Below, in pieces: positions 52,304-60,785 of a stretch of 64,000 bases of DNA. A program made the position numbers and the translations under genes. The stretch is taken from NCBI RefSeq assembly GCF_023155805.1, contig NZ_JAKNUW010000010.1, positions 1 to 64,000 on the forward strand, given 5' to 3'. The stretch is from Micrococcus lacusdianchii. Its GTDB lineage: Bacteria > Actinomycetota > Actinomycetes > Actinomycetales > Micrococcaceae. Below the pieces are notes generated by a model. It did not search any database. It was not told where the DNA came from and worked only from the letters and a program-made list of their open reading frames with translations. How positions within the stretch are numbered: the stretch's first letter is position 1; every line of letters starts with the position of its first letter.

Positions 52304-53521
52304 TCAGACCTTCTCGACGAGCATCGCGGAGCCCTGGCCCACGCCCACGCACATCGTGGCCAGGCCCCTGTCCGCGCCCTCGCGCTCCATCCGACCGAGC
52401 AGCGTGACCACGAGGCGCGAGCCCGAGGAGCCCAGCGGATGGCCCAGGGCGATCGCGCCGCCGTCGGCGTTGACGGTCTCCGGGTCCAGGCCGAGGCGCC
52501 GCATCGAGGCCAGGGACTGCGTGGCGAAGGCCTCGTTGAGCTCGACGGCGCCCAGATCCGCCACGGACCAGCCGGAGCGCTCCAGGGCTTTTTCGGTGGC
52601 CGGGACGGGGCCCAGGCCCATGATCTCGGGGGCCAGGCCCGCCGAGGTGGACTCCACGACGCGGGCCCGCGGGGTCAGGCCGTACTTCTGCGCGGCCCGC
52701 TCGGAGACGACGAGGATCGCCGAGGCGCCGTCGTTGAGGGAGGAGGAGTTGCCGGCGGTGACCACGCCGTCCTTCTTGATGATCGGGCGCAGGCCGGCGA
52801 GCACCTCGGGGGTGGAGCCGGGGCGGGGGCCCTCGTCCGTGTCCACGATCGTCTCCGTGCCCTTGCGGCCCGTGACGACGACGGGCACGATCTCGTCCGC
52901 GAAGCGGCCGGCCTCGATGGCGGCCAGCGCACGCGCATGCGAGCGGGCGGCGAAGGCGTCGGCGTCCTCGCGGGTGATGCCGTCCACCTCGCCGACCTCC
53001 TCGGCGGTCTCCGGCATGGAGAAGGTGAACTTCTCCCCGAACTCGCCGTCCGCGAAGCGCGGGTTCACGAAGCGCCAGCCGATCGCGGTGTCGAAGGCCG
53101 CGCCGGGCTTGGCGAACGCCGTCGTCGGCTTCTCCATCACCCAGGGGGCGCGGGACATCGACTCCACGCCGCCGGCCACGACGACGTCGGCCATCCCGGA
53201 GCGCACCATCGCGGTGGCGATGCCGATCGCGGACATGCCGGACGCGCAGAGGCGGTTCACGGTGATGCCCGGGACGGTGTCCGGGAAGCCGGCCAGCAGC
53301 CAGGCCATGCGGGCGACGTTGCGGTTCTCCTCGCCGGCGCCGTTGGCGTTGCCGAGGATGACCTCATCCACGACCGATGGGTCGATGCCGGCGTCCTCGA
53401 TCACGGCCTTGATGGTCAGGGCGGCGAGGTCGTCGGGGCGGACGGAGGAGAGGGCGCCGCCGTACTTGCCGACGGGCGTGCGGCGACCGCCGACGAGCAG
53501 GGCCTGGGACTGTGCGGACAT
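52304..53521 (-). CDS. paaJ: 3-oxoadipyl-CoA/acetyl-CoA C-acyltransferase PaaJ
   Basis: A 405-residue thiolase that cleaves 3-oxoadipyl-CoA to succinyl-CoA and acetyl-CoA. The nucleophile is Cys92 in NRLCASGMSAIG. ELNEAFATQSL, GGAIALGHPLGSSG and TMCVGVGQGSAM complete the active site, so unlike the thiolase-like gene in the bio operon this one is canonical. It is first of three genes and has a PaaR-type operator 51 bases upstream of its start. Confidence 0.92.
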   Translation of the reverse strand: MSAQSQALLVGGRRTPVGKYGGALSSVRPDDLAALTIKAVIEDAGIDPSVVDEVILGNANGAGEENRNVARMAWLLAGFPDTVPGITVNRLCASGMSAIGIATAMVRSGMADVVVAGGVESMSRAPWVMEKPTTAFAKPGAAFDTAIGWRFVNPRFADGEFGEKFTFSMPETAEEVGEVDGITREDADAFAARSHARALAAIEAGRFADEIVPVVVTGRKGTETIVDTDEGPRPGSTPEVLAGLRPIIKKDGVVTAGNSSSLNDGASAILVVSERAAQKYGLTPRARVVESTSAGLAPEIMGLGPVPATEKALERSGWSVADLGAVELNEAFATQSLASMRRLGLDPETVNADGGAIALGHPLGSSGSRLVVTLLGRMEREGADRGLATMCVGVGQGSAMLVEKV

Positions 53522-53571
53522 GGAGACTCCTTGAGTGACCGACGACGGGGCGGGGCGGGCGCGGCGAATTA

Positions 53572-53587
53572 CCGACCGTGCGTTCGG
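53572..53587. promoter_or_regulatory. PaaR operator upstream of paaJ
   Basis: CCGACCG-TG-CGTTCGG, preceded by TTA. It matches the shared 16-bp consensus with only the central pair free. Confidence 0.82.
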
Positions 53588-53692
53588 AGTTCAGTATCCG
53601 GCCCGGGTGTGACGCGGGTCAAACATGAGGGTGCGCCGGGTTCAGGGCCGCCGGACTGCAAGGGCGGGGCGTGCCCGAGGGTCCGTGCGGGC

Positions 53693-54090
53693 TCAGGCGT
53701 GCGGCCGCCCCTGCGTGAACACCTCGCCGAGGCCCGCCCACTCGTCCCGCCCGAGCCGGGCACCGGGCCCAGTCGGTCCGGGGCGGGCAGGGTCCGACCC
53801 GGCGCGTCCGTCACCAGCGTGTCCCCCCGGACCGCTACGTGCACCACCCGGCCGAACATGCAGTGGCCGTCGCCCGCGGGGGCCACGCGCTCGAGCGTGC
53901 ATTCCAGGACGGCGGGGCTCGCAGCCACCCGGGGCGGCGCGACGACGGCGCTCGGCTCCTTCTCCAGGCCCGCCAGGACGAACTCGTCCACCCCGGGGCC
54001 GACCGGGGCGGACGTGGTGTTGCGGGCCTCGGCGAGGGCCCGGTCCACGAGCGACACCGTGAACTGCCCGGGGGCCTCCCTGCTGAACCC
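53693..54090 (-). pseudogene. Flavin-reductase-like remnant
   Basis: Only the C-terminal two thirds of a flavin-reductase-like FMN-binding protein remain. One frame reads GQFTVSLVDRALAEARNTTS, then VAPPRVAASPAVLECTLERV and RVVHVAVRGDTLV. The natural ending, RLGRDEWAGLGEVFTQGRPH, is in another frame near 53700-53765, so there is at least one frameshift near 53780. The N-terminal part with the FMN-binding start is missing; at that edge (54095) lies copy 2 of the triple TTCGAA repeat. Flavin reductases often serve two-component monooxygenases for aromatics, which fits the neighbourhood. Confidence 0.75.
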
Positions 54091-54094
54091 CATG

Positions 54095-54163
54095 CTTTCG
54101 AACGCCGTATAGGTCCTGTTCCACGCTCGAAAGACTCCATTCGCCCGAAACGACGTTCGAAAG
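54095..54163. repeat. 69-bp triple TTCGAA repeat, copy 2
   Basis: TTCGAACGC (54097), TTCCACGCTCGAA (54119) and AACGACGTTCGAA (54149) repeat the arrangement at 23335 with the same 22- and 30-base spacing, and CCATTCGCCC again lies between boxes 2 and 3. The intervening bases differ, which shows that the boxes are what is conserved. Confidence 0.8.
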
Positions 54164-54279
54164 TCAGGGGACCGGGGCGGCCCGGGGCGGCACAGCGCGA
54201 CGGCGCCGCCCCCGTCTGCCGGGGACGATGCCGTCGTCCGGGGGTGGGAGGGGCCGTGCGGCCGCTCACCCCGCACGGG

Positions 54280-55650
54280 TCAGTGGGTGCCCTTCGCGGC
54301 GTCGAGGACGTCGACCGAGGCGGTGGCGTCGAGGCGGGCGTCGTGCAGGTTCCGGTCCTGGATGCCCTTGGGGACCATGGAGACGGCCACCAGGGAGATC
54401 AGGGAGATGACGATCATGTAGCCGGCTACCCAGGCCCAGCCGTTCGGGAGGAGCAGGTCGGCGATCAGCGGGGCGAACGCGCCGCCGATGATGGCGCCGA
54501 TCGCGTAGCCGATCGACACGCCGGAGAAACGGACCTTGGCCGGGAACATCTCGGCGTACATGGCCGACTGCGGGCCGTAGGACGGGCCGAGGCCGATGGT
54601 GAGGACGAACAGGGCGGCGGCGAACAGCGGCAGCGAGGCGGTGTTCATCATCAGGAACATCGGGATGGACCAGATGATCAGGAACGCGTAGCCGAGCTGG
54701 AAGGTCAGGCGGCGGCCGATCTTGTCGGAGATCCACCCGCCGAAGAGGGTGAAGAGGAACCAGCCCGCGCCGCCCACGAGGGCCGCGGTCAGGGTGTCGG
54801 TGGGCGCCATGCCCAGGTTCTTCTGGCCGTACTTGGCGAACCAGGCGATCACGAGGTATCCCACCGCGTTGTTGGCGGCGAAGATCAGCGCGGCGAGGAT
54901 CACGTTCTTGGTGTTGGTGCGGAACAGCTCGCCGAGCGGGGCCGACTCGTCCTTCTTCAGCTGCTGCATCTCCTTGAAGACCGGGGACTCCTCGACGGCC
55001 TTGCGGATGATGTGGCCCACGAAGATCAGGACCACGGAGAGCAGGAAGGGCACACGCCAGCCCCACTCGAGGAAGGCCTCCGGGCTCATGGACGTGCGGA
55101 CGGCGAACAGGACGCCCGTGGCCATCAGCATGCCGAGCGGCACGCCCACCTGCGGGGCGGAGCCGAAGAGGCCGCGCTTGCCGTGCGGGGCGTGCTCCAC
55201 GGAGAGGAGGGCGGCGCCGCCCCACTCGCCGCCGGCGGAGAAGCCCTGCAGCAGGCGGAGCAGGACGAGGAGGATCGGGGCCCACACGCCGATCTGGGCG
55301 TAGGTGGGCAGCAGGCCGATGAGGGTGGTGGCCAGGCCCATGCCGATCAGCGTGAGGGACAGGACGAGCTTGCGGCCGAAGCGGTCGCCGAGGTGGCCGG
55401 CGATGATCGCGCCGAGCGGGCGGACGAGGAAGGAGATGCCGAGGGTGACCCACGCGGCGATCTGGGAGCCGCTCTCGCCCATCGGCTGGAAGAAGAGGGT
55501 GGCGAAGACCAGGGCGGTGGCCTGGGCGAAGATGAAGAAGTCGTACCACTCGATGGTGGTGCCGACGACGGTGCCGGCGATGACCTTTCGCTCCTCGCGG
55601 CGATCGCGCGCGGGGGCGGGCGCCACGGGGGATGCGACGGTGTGGCTCAT
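54280..55650 (-). CDS. MHS-family MFS metabolite:H+ symporter
   Basis: A 456-residue importer of the metabolite:H+ symporter family, with twelve helices. The family start is VVGTTIEWYDFFIFAQATAL near residue 28, then GHLGDRFGRKLVL and GGEWGGAALLSVEHAP. Relatives import shikimate, alpha-ketoglutarate or aromatic acids. A PaaR-type operator 62 bases upstream makes phenylacetate or a related acid the likely substrate. ATG 55650 gives the usual short cytoplasmic N-terminus; an earlier ATG would start inside the operator. Confidence 0.87.
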   Translation of the reverse strand: MSHTVASPVAPAPARDRREERKVIAGTVVGTTIEWYDFFIFAQATALVFATLFFQPMGESGSQIAAWVTLGISFLVRPLGAIIAGHLGDRFGRKLVLSLTLIGMGLATTLIGLLPTYAQIGVWAPILLVLLRLLQGFSAGGEWGGAALLSVEHAPHGKRGLFGSAPQVGVPLGMLMATGVLFAVRTSMSPEAFLEWGWRVPFLLSVVLIFVGHIIRKAVEESPVFKEMQQLKKDESAPLGELFRTNTKNVILAALIFAANNAVGYLVIAWFAKYGQKNLGMAPTDTLTAALVGGAGWFLFTLFGGWISDKIGRRLTFQLGYAFLIIWSIPMFLMMNTASLPLFAAALFVLTIGLGPSYGPQSAMYAEMFPAKVRFSGVSIGYAIGAIIGGAFAPLIADLLLPNGWAWVAGYMIVISLISLVAVSMVPKGIQDRNLHDARLDATASVDVLDAAKGTH

Positions 55651-55711
55651 GGGTGCTTCTGGGATGCGGGGCGGCGGCCGACCGTGAGACGGCGGCGGGA
55701 CGGTGTGGTTC

Positions 55712-55727
55712 CCGACCGATCGGTCGA
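55712..55727. promoter_or_regulatory. PaaR operator upstream of the MHS transporter
   Basis: CCGACCG-AT-CGGTCGA contains the perfect 14-bp palindrome CGACCGATCGGTCG (55713-55726). It departs from the other copies in the right arm (GGTC instead of GTTC), so its affinity may differ. Confidence 0.72.
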
Positions 55728-55815
55728 AAAGTGACACCCGTCACCGTATACGATCCTCTGTGACTCACGCCACGATCAGGGCTGATGACGGGAATGTGAC
55801 GCGGCCGGGCCGGGA

Positions 55816-55863
55816 CGACGACGGCGCCGCGCCCCTCGCGCGAAGGGTGCGGCGCCGTCGTCG
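55816..55863. terminator. Hairpin after the paaA-G operon
   Basis: CGACGACGGCGCCGCGCCC (55816-55834) pairs with 55845-55863 with one mismatch over a 10-base loop. It lies 18 bases beyond the paaG stop on the minus strand and ahead of the MHS gene promoter. Confidence 0.78.
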
Positions 55864-55881
55864 GTGGCGGGGTGCGGCGGC

Positions 55882-56673
55882 TCAGCCGCGGCCGGTGAAC
55901 GCGGGCGTCCGCTTCTCCTGGAAGGCCCGGAACCCCTCGGCGTAGTCGGCGGTGCCGCAGAGCTCGCCCTGGGCGATGTTCTCGGCATCGAGGGACTCCC
56001 ACAGGCCCACGCGCCGGTCGCGGACCTGGGCCACGAGCTCCTTCGACGCGCGGAACGCGAGGGTCGCCCCGGAGGCCACCTGGGCGACCTTCGCGCGGGT
56101 GAACTCGAGCAGCTCGTCCGCGGGCAGGGCCCGGGAGAACAGCCCGGCCTGGACGGCCTCCGCGCCGGAGATCAGCTCGGCGGTGTAGATCAGGTCCAGG
56201 GTGCGGTGCGCGCCCAGGCGCTCGGTGAAGAGCCAGTGGCCGCCCGAGTCCAAGGTGGCGCCGAGGTTCGCGAACGGCGAGCCGATCTTCGCGTCCTCTG
56301 CCACGTAGACCACGTCCGTGGCGATCGCCAGGCCGAGCCCGACGCCCAGGCATGCGCCTTGCACGGCCGCGAAGGTCGGCACGGGGCACTCGGACAGGGC
56401 GCGCAGCACGGGGGTGACCCGGTCCCGCAGATAGGCGGTGGCGTCGTCGTCGGCAGGGGTCACGCCGGAGATGTCGCGGCCCGCGCAGAAGCCGCGGCCC
56501 TCGCCGCGCAGCAGCACCGCGCGGACCTCGCCGGTCTCGGCCCTGTCCGCGATCTCGGCGTACGCGGCGCCGAGGTCGGCCAGGGCCTGCTCGTCCAGGG
56601 AGTTCATCTTCTTCGGGGCGTTCAGCGTCACCTCGGCGACGCCGCCGGCCACGGTCAGCTCGACCATGCTCAT
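55882..56673 (-). CDS. paaG: Enoyl-CoA hydratase/isomerase, probable PaaG
   Basis: A 263-residue crotonase-fold enzyme. In the pathway PaaG isomerises the ring 1,2-epoxyphenylacetyl-CoA to oxepin-CoA. The oxyanion segments are GRGFCAGRDISGV and ACLGVGLGLAIATDVVY, and the catalytic region is GSPFANLGATLDSGGHWL. ATG 56673 follows AGGAG at seven bases. It is the last gene of paaABCDE-G, 17 bases after paaE, which is the reason for calling it PaaG. Confidence 0.88.
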   Translation of the reverse strand: MSMVELTVAGGVAEVTLNAPKKMNSLDEQALADLGAAYAEIADRAETGEVRAVLLRGEGRGFCAGRDISGVTPADDDATAYLRDRVTPVLRALSECPVPTFAAVQGACLGVGLGLAIATDVVYVAEDAKIGSPFANLGATLDSGGHWLFTERLGAHRTLDLIYTAELISGAEAVQAGLFSRALPADELLEFTRAKVAQVASGATLAFRASKELVAQVRDRRVGLWESLDAENIAQGELCGTADYAEGFRAFQEKRTPAFTGRG

Positions 56674-56690
56674 CGGGTGCTCCTGGCCGC

Positions 56691-57851
56691 TCACGCGTCG
56701 AAGTCGACGGTGATGGCGTCGCCGGTGGGACGGGTCTGGCAGGTCAGGATGTACCCGTTGTCCACCTCGTCCTTCTCGAGCGCGTAGTTCTCCTCCATCG
56801 TGAACTCGCCCTCGGTGACCTTGGCGCGACAGGTGCCGCACACGCCGCCGGCGCACGCGAACGGGACGTCGGAGCGCACGCGGAGGGCAGCGTTGAGGAT
56901 CGTCTCGTGCGCGGACTTCGGGGACTCCACCCTGCCGGTGGTGCCGTCGAGGGTGAACTCGATGGTCACGTTGTCGCCCGAGGGGTCGGCCTCGATCGGG
57001 CGGCCCGCGTCGCCCTGCGGGCGCTCCGGACGGCCGGTGGTGAACAGCTCGAAGCGGACGTCGTCGTCGGCCACGCCGCGCTCGGAGAGCGTGTCCCGGG
57101 CCATCTGGACGAGCTCGAACGGGCCGCACAGGAACCACTCGTCCGTGTTCTCCACGTCGATCACGCGGTCCAGCAGCGTCTCGAGCTTCTCGGCGTCGAT
57201 GCGCCCGGACAGCAGCGGGGCCACCCGCTGCTCGCGGGAGAGCACGTGGTAGACGGCGAAGCGGGACGGGTGCTTGTCCTTGAGGTCGCCGATCTCCTCC
57301 GCGAACATCACGTCCATGGCGGAGCGGTTCGCGTAGATGAGGCTGAAGCGGGCGGTCTCGGACGCGGCCAGCACCGACTTGGCGATCGCCATGATCGGGG
57401 TAATGCCCGAGCCGGCGGCCAGGGCCACCAGGTCGACCTGGCCGTCCTTCACGGCCTGCGCCGCCACGGCGTCCGGGTTGTTCATGGAGGTGATGCCCGT
57501 GCGGGAGGTGAACGCGCCCTGCGGGTTCATCACGTCGATCTCCTCGCCCACCTCGAGGCGCTCGTTCGCCCACGTGGAGAACGTGCCGCCGATGTCCTTC
57601 TTCACCGCCACACGGATCTCGCCGCGCTGCGGCACGGCGCAGATCGAGTACGAGCGGCGCAGCTCGGCGCCGTCGATCTCCTTGCGCAGGGCCACGTACT
57701 GGCCCGGCAGGTAGTCGTAGTCGTCCGCGAGCTCCTCGGGGACCGCGAAGGTCACCTCCACGGAGTCGTCGGTGAGCCGGCGCAGCTCGGACACCTCGAG
57801 GGTGTTGAACGTCGCGCGGCGCTTGGCGGGGGCGGCGGTGGTCTCGGTCAT
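56691..57851 (-). CDS. paaE: Phenylacetyl-CoA epoxidase reductase PaaE
   Basis: A 386-residue reductase that passes electrons from NADPH to the PaaAC oxygenase. The FAD-binding motif is RRSYSICAVPQRGEIRV near residue 65 and the NADPH region is ALAAGSGITPIMAIAKSVL. The C-terminal plant-type [2Fe-2S] ferredoxin domain has Cys333, Cys338, Cys341 and Cys371 (CAGGVCGTCRAKV). Its first base overlaps the last of paaD. Confidence 0.95.
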   Translation of the reverse strand: MTETTAAPAKRRATFNTLEVSELRRLTDDSVEVTFAVPEELADDYDYLPGQYVALRKEIDGAELRRSYSICAVPQRGEIRVAVKKDIGGTFSTWANERLEVGEEIDVMNPQGAFTSRTGITSMNNPDAVAAQAVKDGQVDLVALAAGSGITPIMAIAKSVLAASETARFSLIYANRSAMDVMFAEEIGDLKDKHPSRFAVYHVLSREQRVAPLLSGRIDAEKLETLLDRVIDVENTDEWFLCGPFELVQMARDTLSERGVADDDVRFELFTTGRPERPQGDAGRPIEADPSGDNVTIEFTLDGTTGRVESPKSAHETILNAALRVRSDVPFACAGGVCGTCRAKVTEGEFTMEENYALEKDEVDNGYILTCQTRPTGDAITVDFDA

Positions 57852-58360
57852 CAGTGCACCTTGAAGTAGTCGAAGGGCTCCAGGCAGTCCCGGCAGGTGT
57901 ACAGCGCCTTGCAGGACGTGGAGCCGAAGCGGGTGATCTCACGGGTGTCGAGGGAGTGGCAGCGCGGGCACTTCACGGCCAGGCCGATCCGCACGGGTCC
58001 GTCCACGGTGCGGGCCGCGGGCGGGGCGATCCCGTACTCGGCCAGCTTGGCCTTGCCCTCGTCCGTCATCCAGTCCGTGGTCCACGCCGGCTGGAGCACC
58101 AGACGCACCTCGGCGTCCTCGAACCCGGCGCTCCTGAGGGCGCGGGAGACGTCCCTGGTGATGGTGTCCATGGCGGGGCACCCGGAGTACGTGGGGGTGA
58201 TGACGACGACGGCCGTCTCGCCCTCGGCGCGCGCGTCCCGGAGGATCCCCAGGTCCGCGATGGACAAGACGGGGATCTCCGGGTCGTGCACGGTGGAGGC
58301 CGCATCCCAGACCCGCGCGTCCGCGGGATCGGCGGGGCGCAGCTCGCTGGCTGTGGTCAC
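57851..58360 (-). CDS. paaD: Phenylacetyl-CoA epoxidase maturation protein PaaD
   Basis: A 169-residue protein of the MIP18/SufT-like family, needed for the Fe-S or di-iron centre of the epoxidase. The N-terminal domain reads VHDPEIPVLSIADLGILRDA and VVITPTYSGCPAMDTI with the conserved Cys. The C-terminal zinc-ribbon has CPRCHS and CKALYTCRDC, ending FDYFKVH. It overlaps paaC by four bases and paaE by one. Confidence 0.94.
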   Translation of the reverse strand: MTTASELRPADPADARVWDAASTVHDPEIPVLSIADLGILRDARAEGETAVVVITPTYSGCPAMDTITRDVSRALRSAGFEDAEVRLVLQPAWTTDWMTDEGKAKLAEYGIAPPAARTVDGPVRIGLAVKCPRCHSLDTREITRFGSTSCKALYTCRDCLEPFDYFKVH

Positions 58361-59190
58361 CAGGAGGCCCCCGGGTGACGGCGGGCCAGGGACTGCATCT
58401 CCGCGAGGATGTAGCCGCGGTACTCGCTCATCTCACCGGAGCGGTCGCCGCCGCGGGCGGTGCCCGTCGTCGGCACGGTCAGGCCGGCCTCCTCGATGGC
58501 CGCGCGGATGCGGGTCATCGTGGGCTCCTCGAGCGAGGACGGCAGGACGGCCACGCCCTGCTCCGCGAGGGGGCGGGTGACGTCGTCGTCGTGGAAGAGC
58601 TCGGGCACGTAGGGCCACAGCTCGTCCAGGCCGCGCTGCATGCGGCGCGCCGACTCCTCGGTGCCCAGGCCCAGGCGGTTGAGCCACTGCTCGGCGTGGT
58701 CCTGGTGGTACAGGACCTCCTTGAGGGCCTTGTCCGCGATCGCGGCGAGCGTGGCGTCCGTGGACTCGCGCAGCCGGGAGTACAGCTCGTACGCGTAGAA
58801 CGAGTAGTAGAGCTGACGGGCGATCGTCCTGCCGAAGTCGCCGTTCTCGGCCTCCACGAGGCGGACGGAGCGGAACTCCTCCTCGTCGCGGAAGTACGCG
58901 AGCTCGTCCTCGGTCCTGCCCCACGCGGTGCCGGCGTAGGAGAGGAGGAAGCGGGCGTGGCCCACGAGGTCCAGGGCGATGTTGCCCAGGGCGATGTCCT
59001 CCTCGAGCTCCGGGGCGCGCGAGATCCACCAGGACAGGCGCTGGCCGAGCATCAGGGCGTCGTCGCCGAGGGCGAGGGCGTAGCGGGCCACGTCCTCCGG
59101 GGCCCGCTGCTCGCCCGCGGCGATCTCCTCGGCGGTGATGGCGACGCCGGCGGAGTGCTTGGTGGCCGTGTCGTTGGTCGCGAAGCTCAC
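58357..59190 (-). CDS. paaC: Phenylacetyl-CoA epoxidase structural subunit PaaC
   Basis: A 277-residue ferritin-like subunit that pairs with PaaA but lacks a complete di-iron site. Landmarks are YALALGDDALMLGQRLSWWI and EVLYHQDHAEQWLNRLGLGT. The start is the GTG at 59190, which overlaps the paaB stop (GTGA). The first 25 residues are a variable leader. Confidence 0.94.
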   Translation of the reverse strand: MSFATNDTATKHSAGVAITAEEIAAGEQRAPEDVARYALALGDDALMLGQRLSWWISRAPELEEDIALGNIALDLVGHARFLLSYAGTAWGRTEDELAYFRDEEEFRSVRLVEAENGDFGRTIARQLYYSFYAYELYSRLRESTDATLAAIADKALKEVLYHQDHAEQWLNRLGLGTEESARRMQRGLDELWPYVPELFHDDDVTRPLAEQGVAVLPSSLEEPTMTRIRAAIEEAGLTVPTTGTARGGDRSGEMSEYRGYILAEMQSLARRHPGASW

Positions 59191-59525
59191 AGGTGCGGCA
59201 CCCCCTCGGACTTCTGGTAGTAGGTCGCGTGGCGGTAGGACTTGCCCTGCGGCGACTCGAAGAAGCCGCCCTTGGAGTCGGGGTCGGACGCGGCCACGGC
59301 GTCCGCGGGGACAACCCACACGGAGGTGCCCTCGTTGCGGCGCGTGTACAGGTCGCGCGCGTTGCGCAGCGCCATGGTGGCGTCCGGGGCGTGCAGCGAG
59401 CCGGCGTGCACGTGGGAGAGGCCGCGGTTCGCGCGGACGAAGACCTCCCAGAGCGGCCACTCGTTGTTCGCGGCGGTGTCGTCCTTGGCCGGCATCTGAG
59501 CCGCCTGGTTCTCGATCTCGGACAT
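59187..59525 (-). CDS. paaB: Phenylacetyl-CoA epoxidase subunit PaaB
   Basis: A 112-residue small subunit that bridges the PaaAC dimers. The family signature is WPLWEVFVRANRGLSHVHAG followed by RNARDLYTRRNEGTSVWVVP. The N-terminus has a short Gln/Asp leader. It lies three bases after paaA and overlaps paaC. Confidence 0.95.
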   Translation of the reverse strand: MSEIENQAAQMPAKDDTAANNEWPLWEVFVRANRGLSHVHAGSLHAPDATMALRNARDLYTRRNEGTSVWVVPADAVAASDPDSKGGFFESPQGKSYRHATYYQKSEGVPHL

Positions 59526-59528
59526 GGC

Positions 59529-60536
59529 TCAGGCTCCGATCAGCTGGGTGTCGGCCGGCGCGTTCTGCTCGGCCTGGCGGCGGGCGTAGGCGGCGGCGGC
59601 CTCACGGACCCAGGCGCCCTCCTCGTGGGCCTGGATGCGGCGGGCCATGCGCTGGGCGTTCATCGGGCCGTTGCCCTTGATGACGTCCGTGAACTCGTCC
59701 CAGTCCAGCGGGCCGAAGTCGTAGTGGCCGCGCTCCTCGTTCCACTTCAGGTCCGGGTCCGGCAGGGTCAGGCCCAGGGCCTCGGCCTGCGGGACGATCA
59801 TGTCCACGAAGCGCTGGCGCAGCTCGTCGTTGGAGAAGCGCTTGACCTTCCAGGCCATGGACTGCTGGGAGTTCGGGGAGTCGGCGTCCGGCGGTCCGAA
59901 CATCTGCAGGGCCGGGCCGTACGTGCGGTCCACCGCGTCCTGGGCCATCTGCTTCTGCTCCGGGGTGCCGTGGGAGAGCTCGAAGAGGATCTCCCAGCCC
60001 TGGCGCTGATGGAACGACTCCTCCTTGCAGATGCGCACCATGGCGCGGCCGTACGGGCCGTAGGAGGCGCGGCACAGCGGCACCTGGTTGCAGATGGCGG
60101 CGCCGTCGACGAGCCAGCCGATCGCGCCCATGTCCGCCCAGGTGCGGGCCGGGTAGTTGAAGATCGAGGAGTACTTCGCGCGGCCGGAGAGCAGCTGCTC
60201 GTTCAACTCGTCCCGCGGGGTGCCGAGGGTCTCGGCGGCGGAGTACAGGTACAGGCCGTGGCCGGCCTCGTCCTGGACCTTGGCCATGAGGATCGCCTTG
60301 CGCTTCAGGGAGGGGGCGCGGGTGATCCAGTTGGCCTCCGGCTGCATGCCGATGATCTCGGAGTGCGCGTGCTGGGAGACCTGGCGGGTCAGGGACTTGC
60401 GGTAGGCCTGCGGCATCCAGTCGCGGGGCTCGATGCGCGAGTCCTGCGCGATCAGGCGGTCGAAGTTCTCCTGGCCGGCCGCATCCTCGGGGGACGGCAC
60501 GGACGCCGGGCTCGGGGAGCTGGTGGTCTGCGTCAT
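59529..60536 (-). CDS. paaA: Phenylacetyl-CoA epoxidase catalytic subunit PaaA
   Basis: A 335-residue di-iron oxygenase subunit that forms the ring epoxide of phenylacetyl-CoA. The iron ligands lie in [20 protein letters not shown] and [19 protein letters not shown], the two E(x2)H pairs. ATG 60536 follows GAGGTGA; the frame upstream of it contains the promoter. It is first in paaABCDE-G, with a PaaR-type operator about 74 bases upstream. Confidence 0.96.
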   Translation of the reverse strand: MTQTTSSPSPASVPSPEDAAGQENFDRLIAQDSRIEPRDWMPQAYRKSLTRQVSQHAHSEIIGMQPEANWITRAPSLKRKAILMAKVQDEAGHGLYLYSAAETLGTPRDELNEQLLSGRAKYSSIFNYPARTWADMGAIGWLVDGAAICNQVPLCRASYGPYGRAMVRICKEESFHQRQGWEILFELSHGTPEQKQMAQDAVDRTYGPALQMFGPPDADSPNSQQSMAWKVKRFSNDELRQRFVDMIVPQAEALGLTLPDPDLKWNEERGHYDFGPLDWDEFTDVIKGNGPMNAQRMARRIQAHEEGAWVREAAAAYARRQAEQNAPADTQLIGA

Positions 60537-60609
60537 GGGGTTCACCTCACGCTGAGTGCGGATACAGGGCTTGCGGGGCCAGGGGCCGTGCCGCCGGGGC
60601 GGCGAATTA

Positions 60610-60625
60610 CTGACCGCTCGTTCAG
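60610..60625. promoter_or_regulatory. PaaR operator upstream of paaA
   Basis: CTGACCG-CT-CGTTCAG, preceded by ATTA. It matches the shared consensus fully and lies at the same distance from paaA as the paaZ copy from paaZ (about 74 bases). Confidence 0.82.
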
Positions 60626-60785
60626 GATAGGGACTGGTGTGACGCGCGTCAACACTCCCCTGGGCGGGCACCGCCGGGCAGGGACGGGCGTCCGCTCCTG
60701 CACAGGGCCCCTCCTGCCGGATGTCGTCCACGACCCCCTCGGAGGTCCCTCACCCTGGTCTCAGGCGCGGCCTAGCGTTGCGGCC

